64,000 nt of DNA from Acidobacteriota bacterium (GCA_004298155.1 SCRD01000024.1:62001-126000); one strand, 5' to 3'. Positions 1 through 8,407 are shown, counted from the first letter of the stretch. The notes: generated from the sequence alone by a model not told the origin. Numbers and translations are program-made.

Positions 1-2385
1 GCGCAGGTGGTTGAGCTGCAGGTCGATGATCGTCGTGATCTGCTCCTTGCCGAGCGGATTGAAGATAACGACTTCGTCCACCCGATTCAGGAATTCCGGC
101 CGGAAGTTCTCGAGTAGCGTGCCCCGGATGCGGTTCTTCAAATCCTCGGAGAGCTTGCCTGCCTCGCCCCCTCGGGTTGAGTTTATTGCTTCATGGATCA
201 TGTGGCTGCCGATGTTGCTCGTCATAATGATAACCGTGTTCTTGAAGTCCACGGTGCGGCCCTTGCCGTCGGTCAGGCGGCCCTCATCAAGAATCTGCAG
301 GAAAATGTTGAAAACGTCGGGGTGCGCCTTCTCAATTTCATCAAACAGCAGCACCGAATAAGGACGCCGCCGCACCTGCTCGGTGAGCTGGCCGCCCTCT
401 TCATAACCCACATAGCCCGGAGGCGCGCCGATCAGCCGCGCCACCGCGTGCTTCTCCATATACTCCGACATGTCGATGCGGAGCATGGCCTTTTCATCGT
501 CAAACAGGAATTCGGCCAGCGCCCGCGCCAGCTCCGTCTTCCCCACGCCGGTAGGGCCGAGGAAAATAAAGCTGCCGATCGGACGGTTCGGGTCAGAAAG
601 ACCGGCCCGATTGCGTCGCACAGCGTTGGCCACAAGTTTGAGGGCCTCTTCCTGGCCCACCACGCGCAGCCGCAGGCGGTCTTCCATGGTCACCAGCTTG
701 GCGACTTCGCCTTCCAGCATCTTTGAGACAGGAATTCCGGTCCATTTTGAAACCACTCGGGCGACGTCCTCTTCGTCTACCTCTTCCTTCAGCATGCGCC
801 CGCCTTTTTCCTTGCCTTCCAGCTCAGCATTAGCTGCGGCAAGCTGCTTTTCAAGCGCCACCAGTTGGCCGTAACGAATTTCCGCAGCCTTGTTCAGATC
901 GCCTTCGCGGGTCACGCGCTGCTCTTCCACCTTGGCCTGCTCGATTTCCGACTTCAAATGGCGGATGCGCGTGATGATTTCCTTCTCCGCCTTCCAGCGC
1001 AGCTTCAGGCGGTCCGATTGCTCGCGCAGATGGGCAAGTTCACCTTCCAGCTTCGTCAGCCGCTCTCGCGAAGCCGTATCTTCTTCCTTCTTCAGCGCCT
1101 GTTTTTCGATTTCAAGCTGGGTGATGCGCCGCTCAATCTGATCAATCTCCGAAGGCATCGAGTCAATCTCGATGCGCAGGCTGGAAGCCGCTTCGTCAAT
1201 CAGGTCGATGGCCTTGTCAGGCAGAAAGCGGTCCGTGATGTAGCGGTTTGAGAGCACTGCGGCGGATACGATGGCCGAGTCCTTGATGCGCACGCCGTGA
1301 TGCACTTCGTAACGTTCCTTCAGGCCGCGCAGAATGGCGATGGTATCTTCAACGGTCGGCTGGCCTACCATCACCGGCTGGAAGCGCCGCTCGAGCGCCG
1401 CGTCTTTTTCGATATACTTCTTGTATTCGTTCAGTGTGGTAGCCCCGATGCAGCGCAGTTCGCCGCGCGCAAGCGCCGGCTTCAGCATGTTGGAGGCGTC
1501 AATGGCGCCCTCGGCCGCTCCTGCGCCCACCAGCGTGTGCAACTCATCGATGAACAGGACTACCTGCCCGTTGGATTCTTCAATTTCCTTCAGCACGGCC
1601 TTGAGGCGGTCCTCGAACTCGCCGCGATACTTGGATCCGGCAATCAGCGCGCCCAGGTCAAGCGCCACAATACGCTTTGACTTCAAGGACTCTGGCACGT
1701 CGCCTGCCACAATGCGCTGCGCGATTCCTTCAACAATGGCTGTTTTGCCTACACCTGGCTCGCCAATCAGTACCGGGTTGTTCTTGGTGCGCCGCGAAAG
1801 AACCTGGATCACGCGCCGGATTTCTTCATCGCGGCCGATGACGGGGTCGAGCTTGCCGCGACGGGCCAGCTCCGTCAGGTCGCGCGCATAGCGCTCGAGG
1901 GCCTGGTATTTCGCCTCGGGATTCTGGTCCGTAACACGCTGCGAACCGCGAATGGCTACGAGTGCTTTCAGAATGGCATCATGCGTTACGCCAAGACGGT
2001 TCAGGACCGCGCCCGCGCCATCATTTTTTTTCCTGGCTAACGCCAGAAGCAGGTGCTCGGTGGAGACAAACTCGTCCTTGAACTGCTCTGTCTCTTTCGC
2101 CGCCTGCTCCAGCACTTCCTTGAGTGCGGGAGAAAGATAATGATCTGCCGTTCCGCCCACCTTGGGCAGGCGTTCAATGGCCTTCTCCACTTCCTGGCTT
2201 ACCGCCGAAGGCGCCACGCCCAGCCGCTCGAGAATGGCGGGGACAATGCCTTCCGGTTGGTCCAACAGCGCCTGCAACATATGGACGGGCTCCAGTTGCT
2301 GGTTGCCGAATCGCCCTGCAACGTCTTGCGTACCCTGCAGCGCTTCCTGGGCCTTAATGGTAAATTTGTCAAATCGAGTCGCCAT
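1..2385 (-). CDS. clpB: ATP-dependent disaggregase ClpB (3' end outside window)
   Basis: Hexameric AAA+ disaggregase that works with DnaK/DnaJ in the cytoplasm to resolubilise heat-aggregated proteins. 795 codons are visible and the frame is still open at base 1, so only the last few tens of residues are missing compared with a usual ClpB of about 860. In order: Clp_N repeat domain (about 1-145), first AAA+ domain with Walker A GEPGVGKT near residue 208, a long coiled-coil middle domain (about 400-520) that separates ClpB from ClpA/ClpC, then a second AAA+ domain with GPTGVGKT near residue 610. The ATG at 2385 follows AAGGAA at good spacing. A terminator-like hairpin lies between it and the upstream hsp20 gene. 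A TTGACG box is visible upstream but no convincing -10, so its promoter is unresolved. Confidence 0.97.
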   Translation of the reverse strand, partial: MATRFDKFTIKAQEALQGTQDVAGRFGNQQLEPVHMLQALLDQPEGIVPAILERLGVAPSAVSQEVEKAIERLPKVGGTADHYLSPALKEVLEQAAKETEQFKDEFVSTEHLLLALARKKNDGAGAVLNRLGVTHDAILKALVAIRGSQRVTDQNPEAKYQALERYARDLTELARRGKLDPVIGRDEEIRRVIQVLSRRTKNNPVLIGEPGVGKTAIVEGIAQRIVAGDVPESLKSKRIVALDLGALIAGSKYRGEFEDRLKAVLKEIEESNGQVVLFIDELHTLVGAGAAEGAIDASNMLKPALARGELRCIGATTLNEYKKYIEKDAALERRFQPVMVGQPTVEDTIAILRGLKERYEVHHGVRIKDSAIVSAAVLSNRYITDRFLPDKAIDLIDEAASSLRIEIDSMPSEIDQIERRITQLEIEKQALKKEEDTASRERLTKLEGELAHLREQSDRLKLRWKAEKEIITRIRHLKSEIEQAKVEEQRVTREGDLNKAAEIRYGQLVALEKQLAAANAELEGKEKGGRMLKEEVDEEDVARVVSKWTGIPVSKMLEGEVAKLVTMEDRLRLRVVGQEEALKLVANAVRRNRAGLSDPNRPIGSFIFLGPTGVGKTELARALAEFLFDDEKAMLRIDMSEYMEKHAVARLIGAPPGYVGYEEGGQLTEQVRRRPYSVLLFDEIEKAHPDVFNIFLQILDEGRLTDGKGRTVDFKNTVIIMTSNIGSHMIHEAINSTRGGEAGKLSEDLKNRIRGTLLENFRPEFLNRVDEVVIFNPLGKEQITTIIDLQLNHLR

Positions 2386-2493
2386 GTTGTTTCCTTCTCA
2401 AAATTGGATGTTAACTCAAAACCTCGCGCCGGCCCTCGCGTCAATAGATTCTCTGTCTTATGCCCGCGCAAACATGCTTTCAAGCGGTTGGAA

Positions 2494-2534
2494 AGCAAAA
2501 TCCGGGTTGGCCGGCATCTGCCCACCAACCCGGA
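2494..2534 (-). terminator. Intrinsic terminator-like hairpin between hsp20 and clpB
   Basis: A perfect 10-bp stem (TCCGGGTTGG at 2501-2510 with CCAACCCGGA at 2525-2534) and a 14-nt loop. On the minus strand the stem is followed by TTTTGCTTT. It lies 20 bases past the stop of the hsp20 gene at 2554 and would separate hsp20 transcripts from clpB. Confidence 0.6.
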
Positions 2535-2553
2535 GAAAATCCCGCCAGCGCCG

Positions 2554-3003
2554 TTATTTTGCGGTGCTGATCTTGATCTTCTTAGCCTTCGCTTCTTCCT
2601 TCTTGGGCATGGTAAGTGTCAGAACTCCTTCCTTGAACTCCGCCTGCACCTTATCTGCATCGACGGATGCCGGCAGTTCGAAGCTCCGCGCGAAAGAGCC
2701 GTAAGCGCGCTCCACGTGATGGTAGCTCTCCTCCTTGACTTCTTTCTCGTACTTCCGCTCGCCCTTCAGATAGAGCGTACCTTCGTGCACAGTGGCTTCA
2801 ACATCCTTGGGATCCACGCCGGGCAGTTCCGCTGTCAGGACAACGTTCTGCTCGGTCTCGTAGATATCCACCGGAGGCACCCATGCGCCTGCCCGGATTC
2901 CCTCACTTCCAATGAACCGCCCCATGGTCTCATTAAAGAGCCGGTTAAGTCGGTCCTGGCTTGTTACCAGATCACGAAAAGGTTCCCATCGTACGATTGG
3001 CAT
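2554..3003 (-). CDS. Small heat-shock protein Hsp20 (copy 1)
   Basis: ATP-independent holdase chaperone of the alpha-crystallin family, 149 residues, cytoplasmic. It opens with MPIVRWEPFRDL and an amphipathic N-terminal arm. The alpha-crystallin domain (about 45-140) begins at the motif PPVDIYET, contains AELPGVDPKDVE, and ends with the GVLTLTMPK strand followed by the KKIKI tail that holds the C-terminal I-x-I-type motif. Two in-frame ATGs are close together. The one at 3003 is preferred because AGGAGG sits about 10 nt before it, whereas it nearly touches the ATG at 3012. A close paralogue lies just upstream, giving a tandem pair that is probably co-transcribed. Confidence 0.95.
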   Translation of the reverse strand: MPIVRWEPFRDLVTSQDRLNRLFNETMGRFIGSEGIRAGAWVPPVDIYETEQNVVLTAELPGVDPKDVEATVHEGTLYLKGERKYEKEVKEESYHHVERAYGSFARSFELPASVDADKVQAEFKEGVLTLTMPKKEEAKAKKIKISTAK

Positions 3004-3061
3004 CGTATTCATACCTCCTTCACTTTACCGTTAAGTCCTTCTTGGTTTTGCATGCCTTGCC

Positions 3062-3092
3062 GGGGCCCGGCAGAATCACTTTGCCGGTCCCC
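3062..3092 (-). other. Strong hairpin between the two hsp20 genes
   Basis: GGGGCCCGGCA (3062-3072) pairs with TGCCGGTCCCC (3082-3092): ten pairs, one mismatch, 9-nt loop. No T-run follows on the minus strand. It may stabilise or process the mRNA between the two cistrons rather than end transcription. Confidence 0.5.
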
Positions 3093-3103
3093 GTTTGTGG
3101 ATC

Positions 3104-3559
3104 TCACGCTTTTGAAACGTTGATCTTGATGGTCTTAGGCTTTGCTTCCTCACGCTTGGGCATGGTCAGTGTTAGAACGCCGTTCTGATACTCCGCCCTG
3201 ACCTTGTCGGAGTCGATCGTGCTGGGAAGAGAAAAGCTTCGCGTGAACGTTCCATACGACCGCTCAACACGATGGAGATTCTCCTCTTTGACTTCCTTCT
3301 TAAATTTCCGCTCGCCCTTCAGGTAAAGCGTACTGTCCTCGACACGAATTTCAACGTCATCCGGATTGATTCCCGGCAGTTCCGCTTTCAATACGAGGCT
3401 GTCTCCGGTTTCATAAATGTCCACCGGCGGAACCCACGCGCCCCGAGAAACTTCCTGCTGATCATCAAAGGCGCGGGCGAATGCGCCGTTGAAAAGGTGG
3501 TTGAAACGATCATTGGTTGAAACTAGATCCTGAAATGGCTCCCATCGGATAATCGACAT
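3104..3559 (-). CDS. Small heat-shock protein Hsp20 (copy 2, promoter-proximal)
   Basis: Alpha-crystallin-type holdase of 151 residues, very similar to the copy downstream. It starts MSIIRWEPFQDLV, contains PPVDIYET, the strand motif KAELPGINPDDVE, the ERSYGTF segment and the conserved GVLTLTMPKRE near the end, and finishes with the TIKINV tail that carries the I-x-I-type motif. The ATG at 3559 has GGAGG nine bases upstream. It is the first gene of the minus-strand stress block and is preceded by a near-consensus sigma-70 promoter that carries the same internal element as the dnaK promoter in this window. The two copies probably arose by tandem duplication and diverged mainly in the N-terminal arm. 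Confidence 0.95.
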   Translation of the reverse strand: MSIIRWEPFQDLVSTNDRFNHLFNGAFARAFDDQQEVSRGAWVPPVDIYETGDSLVLKAELPGINPDDVEIRVEDSTLYLKGERKFKKEVKEENLHRVERSYGTFTRSFSLPSTIDSDKVRAEYQNGVLTLTMPKREEAKPKTIKINVSKA

Positions 3560-3607
3560 ATTTTGTGACCTCCTTCTTACTCACGTTAATCGTATTAGAT
3601 ACTGGCA

Positions 3608-3636
3608 ATCATATAATCTTAGCCTTATATTGTCAA
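3608..3636 (-). promoter_or_regulatory. hsp20 promoter with CTAAGA element in the spacer
   Basis: On the minus strand: TTGACA (3631-3636), a 17-bp spacer, TATGAT (3608-3613). CTAAGA begins 14 bases after the start of the -35 box. The dnaK promoter at 12252-12280 has the same word at the same place. With the C before TTGAC it resembles a degenerate HspR (HAIR) inverted repeat, which is an inference. Confidence 0.75.
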
Positions 3637-3919
3637 GTATTTATTTAAGCTTTACTTTCAATTGGTTGCTGCATGCGTCATGTTAGAGACAGCCAGATTT
3701 AAGCGCCTAGATACCGCGCTCTTCCACCAATCGTTAGATGACGGCAGGTTGCAGTATTCCAGCGCAGTGCCGAGCCTGCCGGCACAGGCGATGTGCAGAT
3801 TTGGGACAGACCCGCCCTCTTTACATGCTGCGACAGTGTTAACAGGCCATACGCCCGCGATGAATTCGTGATAAACTCCCCAGCATCTTCACCAAATTTG
3901 GGGCTTGGGGAGGTAAGGA
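3637..3919. other. Intergenic region between the hsp20 promoter and the peroxiredoxin operon
   Basis: Divergent intergenic stretch. The part next to hsp20 is AT-rich and carries that promoter. No convincing sigma-70 promoter was found for the plus-strand peroxiredoxin genes. GGGAGGTAAGGA just before 3920 is a good ribosome binding site. The short open frames here have no recognisable motif. Confidence 0.6.
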
Positions 3920-4531
3920 ATGAAGCGAAATTTCAAAGCTGCTCTGGCATTTGTAGTACTGGCCTTAGTGGTTCCCATCCTGAGCCAATGCTCGTCGGCT
4001 GATTCGCATGCCGCGGCCACACCGGAAGCAAACGCAACAGCGAGCGCTCCGGAACCTGCCACCTTGAAAGTTGGCGACAAGGCGCCGGATTTTACCTTGC
4101 CGGACCAGAACGGAAAGCCCTACTCCCTGGGCCAGTTCCGAGGCAAGGAAAACGTGGTGCTGGCCTTCTACGTCCTGGCGTTTACAGGCGGTTGAACAAA
4201 GGAATTACAGGCGTATCAGTCTGATCTCGCCAAATTCAAAGAAACGAATACGCAGGTTATGGGCATCAGCGTGGACAGTTCGCCGGCCAACCGGGCCTTC
4301 GCCAAAGAGATCGGCGTAACCTTCCCGCTGCTCAGTGATTTTAACCGCACGGTTTCCAAGGAATACGGAATCCTCAACCAGCAGCACGGCTTTGCCAACC
4401 GGACTACCTTTGTGGTGGACAGGCTGGGCATCATTACGCACATTGACAAAGACCATGAAGCGCTGGATCCGACCGGCGCCCACGATGCCTGCAGTCTGAT
4501 GGCACACCGGGAAGCAGAAAAGAAAAAGTAA
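3920..4531 (+). CDS. Exported selenocysteine peroxiredoxin (AhpC/TSA family), UGA read as Sec at residue 92
   Basis: Thioredoxin-fold peroxiredoxin that should reduce peroxides through a selenocysteine. A conventional reading stops at the TGA at 4193-4195, but the same frame continues without interruption to 4531 and encodes the rest of the fold, giving 203 residues. The TGA falls within FTGG-U-TKEL, exactly where family members have the peroxidatic Cys (typically TxxC-T/S). A candidate SECIS hairpin starts 14 nt later. Residues 1-24 form a signal peptide with a weak lipobox (LSQC, Cys24), so it probably acts outside the cytoplasmic membrane. The AhpC/TSA core starts near 52 ([12 protein letters not shown]). 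Cys191 in the motif DAC is shared with the downstream paralogue and could be the resolving residue. RBS GGGAGG. Simple gene decay is unlikely because the next gene carries the same substitution. Confidence 0.85.
4210..4231 (+). promoter_or_regulatory. Candidate bacterial SECIS hairpin, first peroxiredoxin
   Basis: GGCG (4210-4213) pairs with CGCC (4228-4231). A T at 4214 is unpaired on the 5' side opposite CT. ATC (4215-4217) then pairs with GAT (4223-4225) around the loop AGTCT. It starts 14 nt after the TGA. The E. coli fdhF element also has a bulged U in the 5' strand and a GU-containing apical loop. Function is inferred from this resemblance. Confidence 0.65.
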
Positions 4532-4591
4532 ATCGCATGAAGGCGGCATATCGCGACTGATGTGCCGCATCCTGCGCCACAGAAAGCCGGG

Positions 4592-5050
4592 ATGACACTG
4601 AACATCGGAGACGCGGCGCCGGATTTTGCACTGCCGGACCACACGGGACGGCTGGTTGGGCTGCGTGATTTTCGTGAGAAGCGCAGTGTCGTCCTGGCTT
4701 TTTATGTTTACGCCAACACGCCGGGCTGAGCGCAGGAACTCAAGGCATACCAGGATGGCCTTGCCGATTTTGAACGCTCAGGCGCCCAGGTGCTTGGGAT
4801 CAGCGTGAACAAGCCTGAGGCCAATCGAAGCTTCGCTCAGAGGCTGGGCCTTACCTTCCCTCTGCTATGTGATACGGAAAAGAAAGTCTCTCGCCTTTAC
4901 GGCATGCTCAGCATTTTGCACGTCGCCAAGCGCGCTACCTTCGTAATAGACGCCGAGCGAATCATTCGCCACATCGACCTTGGCAGGGAGGCAATGGTTC
5001 CCGCTCGCGCCCTTCAGGCCTGCAATCTGCTAGCGCCCAACCCATGCTGA
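4592..5050 (+). CDS. Cytoplasmic selenocysteine peroxiredoxin (AhpC/TSA family), UGA read as Sec at residue 46
   Basis: Second peroxiredoxin, 152 residues when the TGA at 4727-4729 is decoded. The frame runs MTLNIGDAAPDFALPD, then LAFYVYANTPG-U-AQEL, then on to LGISVNKPEANRSFA and TFVIDAERIIRHID. The TGA again replaces the peroxidatic Cys of the classical TPGC motif, and a hairpin begins 12 nt downstream. There is no signal peptide, so this copy is cytoplasmic, in contrast to its upstream paralogue 60 bases away. Cys144 aligns with Cys191 of that protein; Cys93 and Cys152 are extra. The ATG at 4592 has only a weak ribosome site, and a GTG at 4562 is an alternative. The two genes probably form one operon. 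Confidence 0.85.
4742..4762 (+). promoter_or_regulatory. Candidate bacterial SECIS hairpin, second peroxiredoxin
   Basis: AAGGCAT (4742-4748) pairs with AT-GCCTT (4755-4762) with one unpaired G at 4757. The apical loop is ACCAGG. It begins 12 nt after the TGA, close to the spacing of known bacterial elements. The loop lacks the GU of the E. coli type, so support is weaker than for the first gene. Confidence 0.5.
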
Positions 5051-5112
5051 AGCGTCAAGTCGAATCTGCCCATGTGGGCTGCAAAAAAGAGAATTACCTT
5101 GAAATTAGGAAC

Positions 5113-5275
5113 CTAATTCGCAGATGGTGCCATGGCATCGAACTCGATGATGGCGCTGTTGGTGGTGGGCCGCCCGGGGCGGCCGTCGCCGCAACGATAA
5201 CAGTATCGCGGCTATAACCAGGTGTGCTTGCAGGAATATTCAGTTCAAGCGATATCTTGCGGTGCCCCGTCACTA
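5113..5275 (-). pseudogene. Decayed C-terminal remnant of an unidentified, possibly Ig-like secreted protein
   Basis: On the minus strand one frame gives a protein-like stretch (KISLELNIPASTPGY, then DTVIVAATAAPGG). A second frame continues with PTTNSAIIEFDAMAP to a TAG at 5113-5115. A single frame change in the GC-rich run near 5175-5190 would join them. There is no start, and the region upstream to 5456 has no coherent frame. This looks like the tail of a beta-rich surface protein left by decay; the family cannot be named. The rest of 5051-5456 shows no gene. Confidence 0.3.
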
Positions 5276-5456
5276 AGCGACAGACCCTCCGGCTCGTGTA
5301 GGGTGCAGGTCCAGCTTTAGGAATCGTAGCGCGGCCGGAACGCCTAAGTTAACAAGCCGCAAGAAATCAATGCCTGTTTTTGTAACGCCGACCTTTAATC
5401 TGGTAGTGGCCCATAATGCCGGCTTTGAGGTAAGGGCCGCGGTAATTTTTCGAAGA

Positions 5457-8246
5457 TTATTTCTGCGTCGTGGAAAGCTGGTTGAGCGTCTGTCCAAGTT
5501 TCTTAATTTCGTCACCGTAGCCAGCCCAATCCCCCTGTTTCAACAGTTGCAAGGCGCGCTCGTACTGTTGGTTAGCCTGCTGGCTTAGGTTCTTGAAGTG
5601 CTCGAGAGCGGCTGCCGAAGAGGAGCCAGGCGTTGTGGCCAATTTTTCTCCGGCAGTGGTGACGAGCTTTTCACCCCTAACGTTGGGACCCAGGGTGGGG
5701 GCCGCCTGGGCAAGTTGGGTGGATATATTGGCGCCGAAGATCTGGCTGAGTGCGTCGTCGAGAGAGGCAGACATTACAACCTGGTCAGAGTATGCCACGA
5801 TTACCCGCTTCAACTGCGGCAGCGCCCCACCTGATTCCGACGAAAGGTAAAGCGGTTCGATATACATGACAGCGTTGGAAATAGGAACCACAATGAGGGT
5901 CCCTCGAATGACGGATGAACCCGCCTGGCCCCATAGCGTGAGCTGCTGTGAGATGGTGGGGTCCTGGTCGATGCGCGACTCGATCTGCTGCGGGCCATAA
6001 ACCAACTTTTGCTTGGGGAAGGTGAAGACTGTGACCTTGCCGTAATTCGGAGCGTCACAACGGGCGGCCATCCAGGAAATCATGTTGTTTTTGCGCGCCG
6101 GCGTGAACGGCGCCATCAGGATAAACTCTTCCTGCTTTCCCACTTCCGGCAGCTTCATGATGGTGTAATAAGGAGTCATGGGAGCGGCTGCACCGCGGGC
6201 GGCGCTGCTGGCCACGCGCCATAGATCTTCCTTATTAAAGAAGACGCGTGGATCTGTCATGTGAAAGATAGCGAACTTGGCGGCCTGCACGGTGAAAAAA
6301 CCTTCCGGGTAGCGGATGTGAGCACGAAGGTCCTGCGGCATCTCGCTGAGCGCGTGAAACACGCCAGGGAAGATCCTGGAATAGACCTGGATGAGGGGAT
6401 CACTGGGGTCGGCGATATAATATTGCACCTCGCCCGTGTAGGCGTTGACAGTGGCCTTTATCGAGTTGCGGATGTAATTCCCCATCTGGCCGGTGGGGTC
6501 CGAGTAGGGGTAACGTTCAGAAGTCGTGTAGCCGTCGAGCATCCAGAAGAGCGAGCCATTGTCCGACACCACCATGTAGGGGTCAGAATCGAACTGGAGA
6601 AACGGCGTCAGGCGGCGGGCACGGTCGAGGATCTGCCGGTAGATCATCACGCGGCTGTTGTTCTTGATGTCACTCGAGAACAGGATGTTTTTCTGGCCGA
6701 ATTTCAGAGTGAACAGAAGCCGCCGCCAGATGTTGTTGACGGAAATTCCACCCGTGCCGCTGTAAGTGCAGTAGACGTCGTGGTCGCCCGCAGGATAGTC
6801 GAACTCCTGCTGAGCAGTATCCACAAAACAGTAATCGTTAGATACCTCACCGTAATAAATTTCGGGCCGCTTGATGGCAATCGGAATGGAGGAAACGGGC
6901 GGCAGGTCCTTGATAAAAAATACCGGCAGGCCGTCAGACGTATATTCGTTCACTGGGCCCATGCAGAGGCCGTAGCCGTGTGTGTAAATGAGGTGTTCAT
7001 TAATCCAGTTATGGCTGGGCAGGCTGGATGTTGACAACTCGCGCGGCGAGAGGGAAACCTGGCGGTAAACGCCGCCGATGTGGTAACGGTCGTTGTCTAC
7101 GTTGATAAAATCGTAGTAGGTGCGGATTTCCTGGAGCTGCCCAAAGGTGGTGAGCAGCGGCTTATGGTCCCATAGCCTGACGTTCCGCATGGTGGCTTCA
7201 TTCTGCATGATGTTAGAAGGCGTCAGGTCGCTTGCAGCGGTAAAATGGTGTTCCGTAAAGCGGTCAAGCGCATAGGCCTTGCGCGTGAACTCGATGGCGT
7301 TGGCGATGTAAGGCCGCTCTTTATCCAGCTCATTCGGTGTCACCACAAAGTGTTGGACAATGCCGGGATAAACATTGACGCCCACAATCCCTACCAGAGC
7401 CAATCCCAGAACGCCGTAAATCGCCGGCTTGATTTTCCCGCTAGCGGCGCCGTAAGCAAGCGTCAGCGCCGTCACGACACAGAGCGCCAGCATCAGTTTG
7501 AGGACGGGCAAAGTGGCATGAACGTCGGTGTATCCCGCTCCGAAAACGACGCCGCGCGAGGAATAGAGCACGTCGTACATTCCCAGACGCGCCCGGTACG
7601 CCAGCAGCAGGAACAGCAACGATCCCAGTACCAACAGATGCGAGCGAGCTGCCGGAGCCACGCTCGGGCCGCGCGGCGTTACCCACACACCGCCCTCCAG
7701 CAAATAAACCACCGCGGCGCTGATCAGACAGAAAATCAGGATCACCAGCGCCAGGTGATAGAGGAACCAGAAATAATCGAGGTGGAAGAGGTAAAAACCC
7801 AGGTCAATATGAAAGATCGGATCGACCTGATTCATGGAGACCGAATGCTTGGCCAGCAGGTAGTCCTGCCAGTGGAACGACGCCCACTGCCCCACGGCGT
7901 AGCCCACCAGCAGCACGCCCAGCCAGACAACCCAGCGGAAAGCTTCGGCAAAACGGTCGAGCCCCGGCAGTTCGATGGCACCATGGAAAACGCGGTATCC
8001 GTAACGCTCCGCCACGGCGCGCGCCACAAAAACGTTGGCGCCTACCAGCACGATGAACCCGATACCACCCAGGCCGCTCAGCCCGATCTGAGAAAAAAGA
8101 ATGTTTTTATAGATAACACGATAACCTTCAGCGCCAAACCAAAGCCAGTCCACCAGCAGGTTGACACCATCGGTAAGTAAGGGGGCAACCACAACGAGCA
8201 GCAAGATACCCGCAACGATATATCGTTGAATGCGTTCCTGTTTCAA
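5457..8246 (-). CDS. UPF0182 family multi-pass membrane protein
   Basis: Uncharacterised integral membrane protein of the UPF0182 (COG1615) family, 929 residues, the usual full length. The N-terminal third holds about seven hydrophobic segments (near residues 10-30, 50-75, 105-125, 160-185, 205-225, 245-265, 275-295). The large remainder is predicted to be extracytoplasmic, with family-typical stretches such as VTPNELDKERPYI and LGFYLFHLDYFWFLY. The C-terminal about 100 residues are Gln/Ala-rich and look coiled-coil. Translation appears to begin at TTG 8246, with GGAG seven bases upstream and no ATG nearby in frame. No function is established for the family. Confidence 0.9.
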   Translation of the reverse strand: MKQERIQRYIVAGILLLVVVAPLLTDGVNLLVDWLWFGAEGYRVIYKNILFSQIGLSGLGGIGFIVLVGANVFVARAVAERYGYRVFHGAIELPGLDRFAEAFRWVVWLGVLLVGYAVGQWASFHWQDYLLAKHSVSMNQVDPIFHIDLGFYLFHLDYFWFLYHLALVILIFCLISAAVVYLLEGGVWVTPRGPSVAPAARSHLLVLGSLLFLLLAYRARLGMYDVLYSSRGVVFGAGYTDVHATLPVLKLMLALCVVTALTLAYGAASGKIKPAIYGVLGLALVGIVGVNVYPGIVQHFVVTPNELDKERPYIANAIEFTRKAYALDRFTEHHFTAASDLTPSNIMQNEATMRNVRLWDHKPLLTTFGQLQEIRTYYDFINVDNDRYHIGGVYRQVSLSPRELSTSSLPSHNWINEHLIYTHGYGLCMGPVNEYTSDGLPVFFIKDLPPVSSIPIAIKRPEIYYGEVSNDYCFVDTAQQEFDYPAGDHDVYCTYSGTGGISVNNIWRRLLFTLKFGQKNILFSSDIKNNSRVMIYRQILDRARRLTPFLQFDSDPYMVVSDNGSLFWMLDGYTTSERYPYSDPTGQMGNYIRNSIKATVNAYTGEVQYYIADPSDPLIQVYSRIFPGVFHALSEMPQDLRAHIRYPEGFFTVQAAKFAIFHMTDPRVFFNKEDLWRVASSAARGAAAPMTPYYTIMKLPEVGKQEEFILMAPFTPARKNNMISWMAARCDAPNYGKVTVFTFPKQKLVYGPQQIESRIDQDPTISQQLTLWGQAGSSVIRGTLIVVPISNAVMYIEPLYLSSESGGALPQLKRVIVAYSDQVVMSASLDDALSQIFGANISTQLAQAAPTLGPNVRGEKLVTTAGEKLATTPGSSSAAALEHFKNLSQQANQQYERALQLLKQGDWAGYGDEIKKLGQTLNQLSTTQK

Positions 8247-8263
8247 GAGAATTCTCCGCCGCT

Positions 8264-8292
8264 ATCTTCACACACCATGCGGCTTGTGTCAA
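8264..8292 (-). promoter_or_regulatory. Probable promoter of the UPF0182 gene
   Basis: On the minus strand TTGACA (8287-8292), 17-bp spacer, GAAGAT (8264-8269). The -35 is consensus and the -10 is weak. The start codon is about 18 bases downstream of the -10. Confidence 0.45.
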
Positions 8293-8371
8293 AAGGGTTG
8301 ACGGAGGCGACCGGGAGGCCCGGTCTTAAAATCATAAATTCCAACGGGTGCCAACACGAGCCAGAAACCAC

Positions 8372-8400
8372 TTGACAATACTAATTCGTTAGTACTACCT
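8372..8400 (+). promoter_or_regulatory. blaI promoter with BlaI-type operator palindrome
   Basis: TTGACA at 8372-8377 is followed by the perfect 16-bp palindrome TACTAA-TTCG-TTAGTA (8379-8394), which fills the spacer. BlaI/MecI operators are TACTA...TAGTA dyads, so this is very probably the autoregulatory site. The -10 is poorly defined (TACTAC at 8393 or CTACCT at 8395). The blaI ATG lies only 7-9 bases past it, so the mRNA may be leaderless. Confidence 0.7.
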
Positions 8401-8407
8401 TTTCCGT

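Noticed and set aside
2053-3123. Plus-strand 356-codon open frame.
   Set aside because: It runs antisense across clpB and hsp20 and has no domain; a GC-driven shadow.
4193-4195. The TGA as an ordinary stop, leaving a 91-residue truncated protein and a separate downstream gene.
   Set aside because: The frame continues without other stops through the rest of the fold, the neighbouring paralogue has the same substitution at the same catalytic position, and hairpins follow both.
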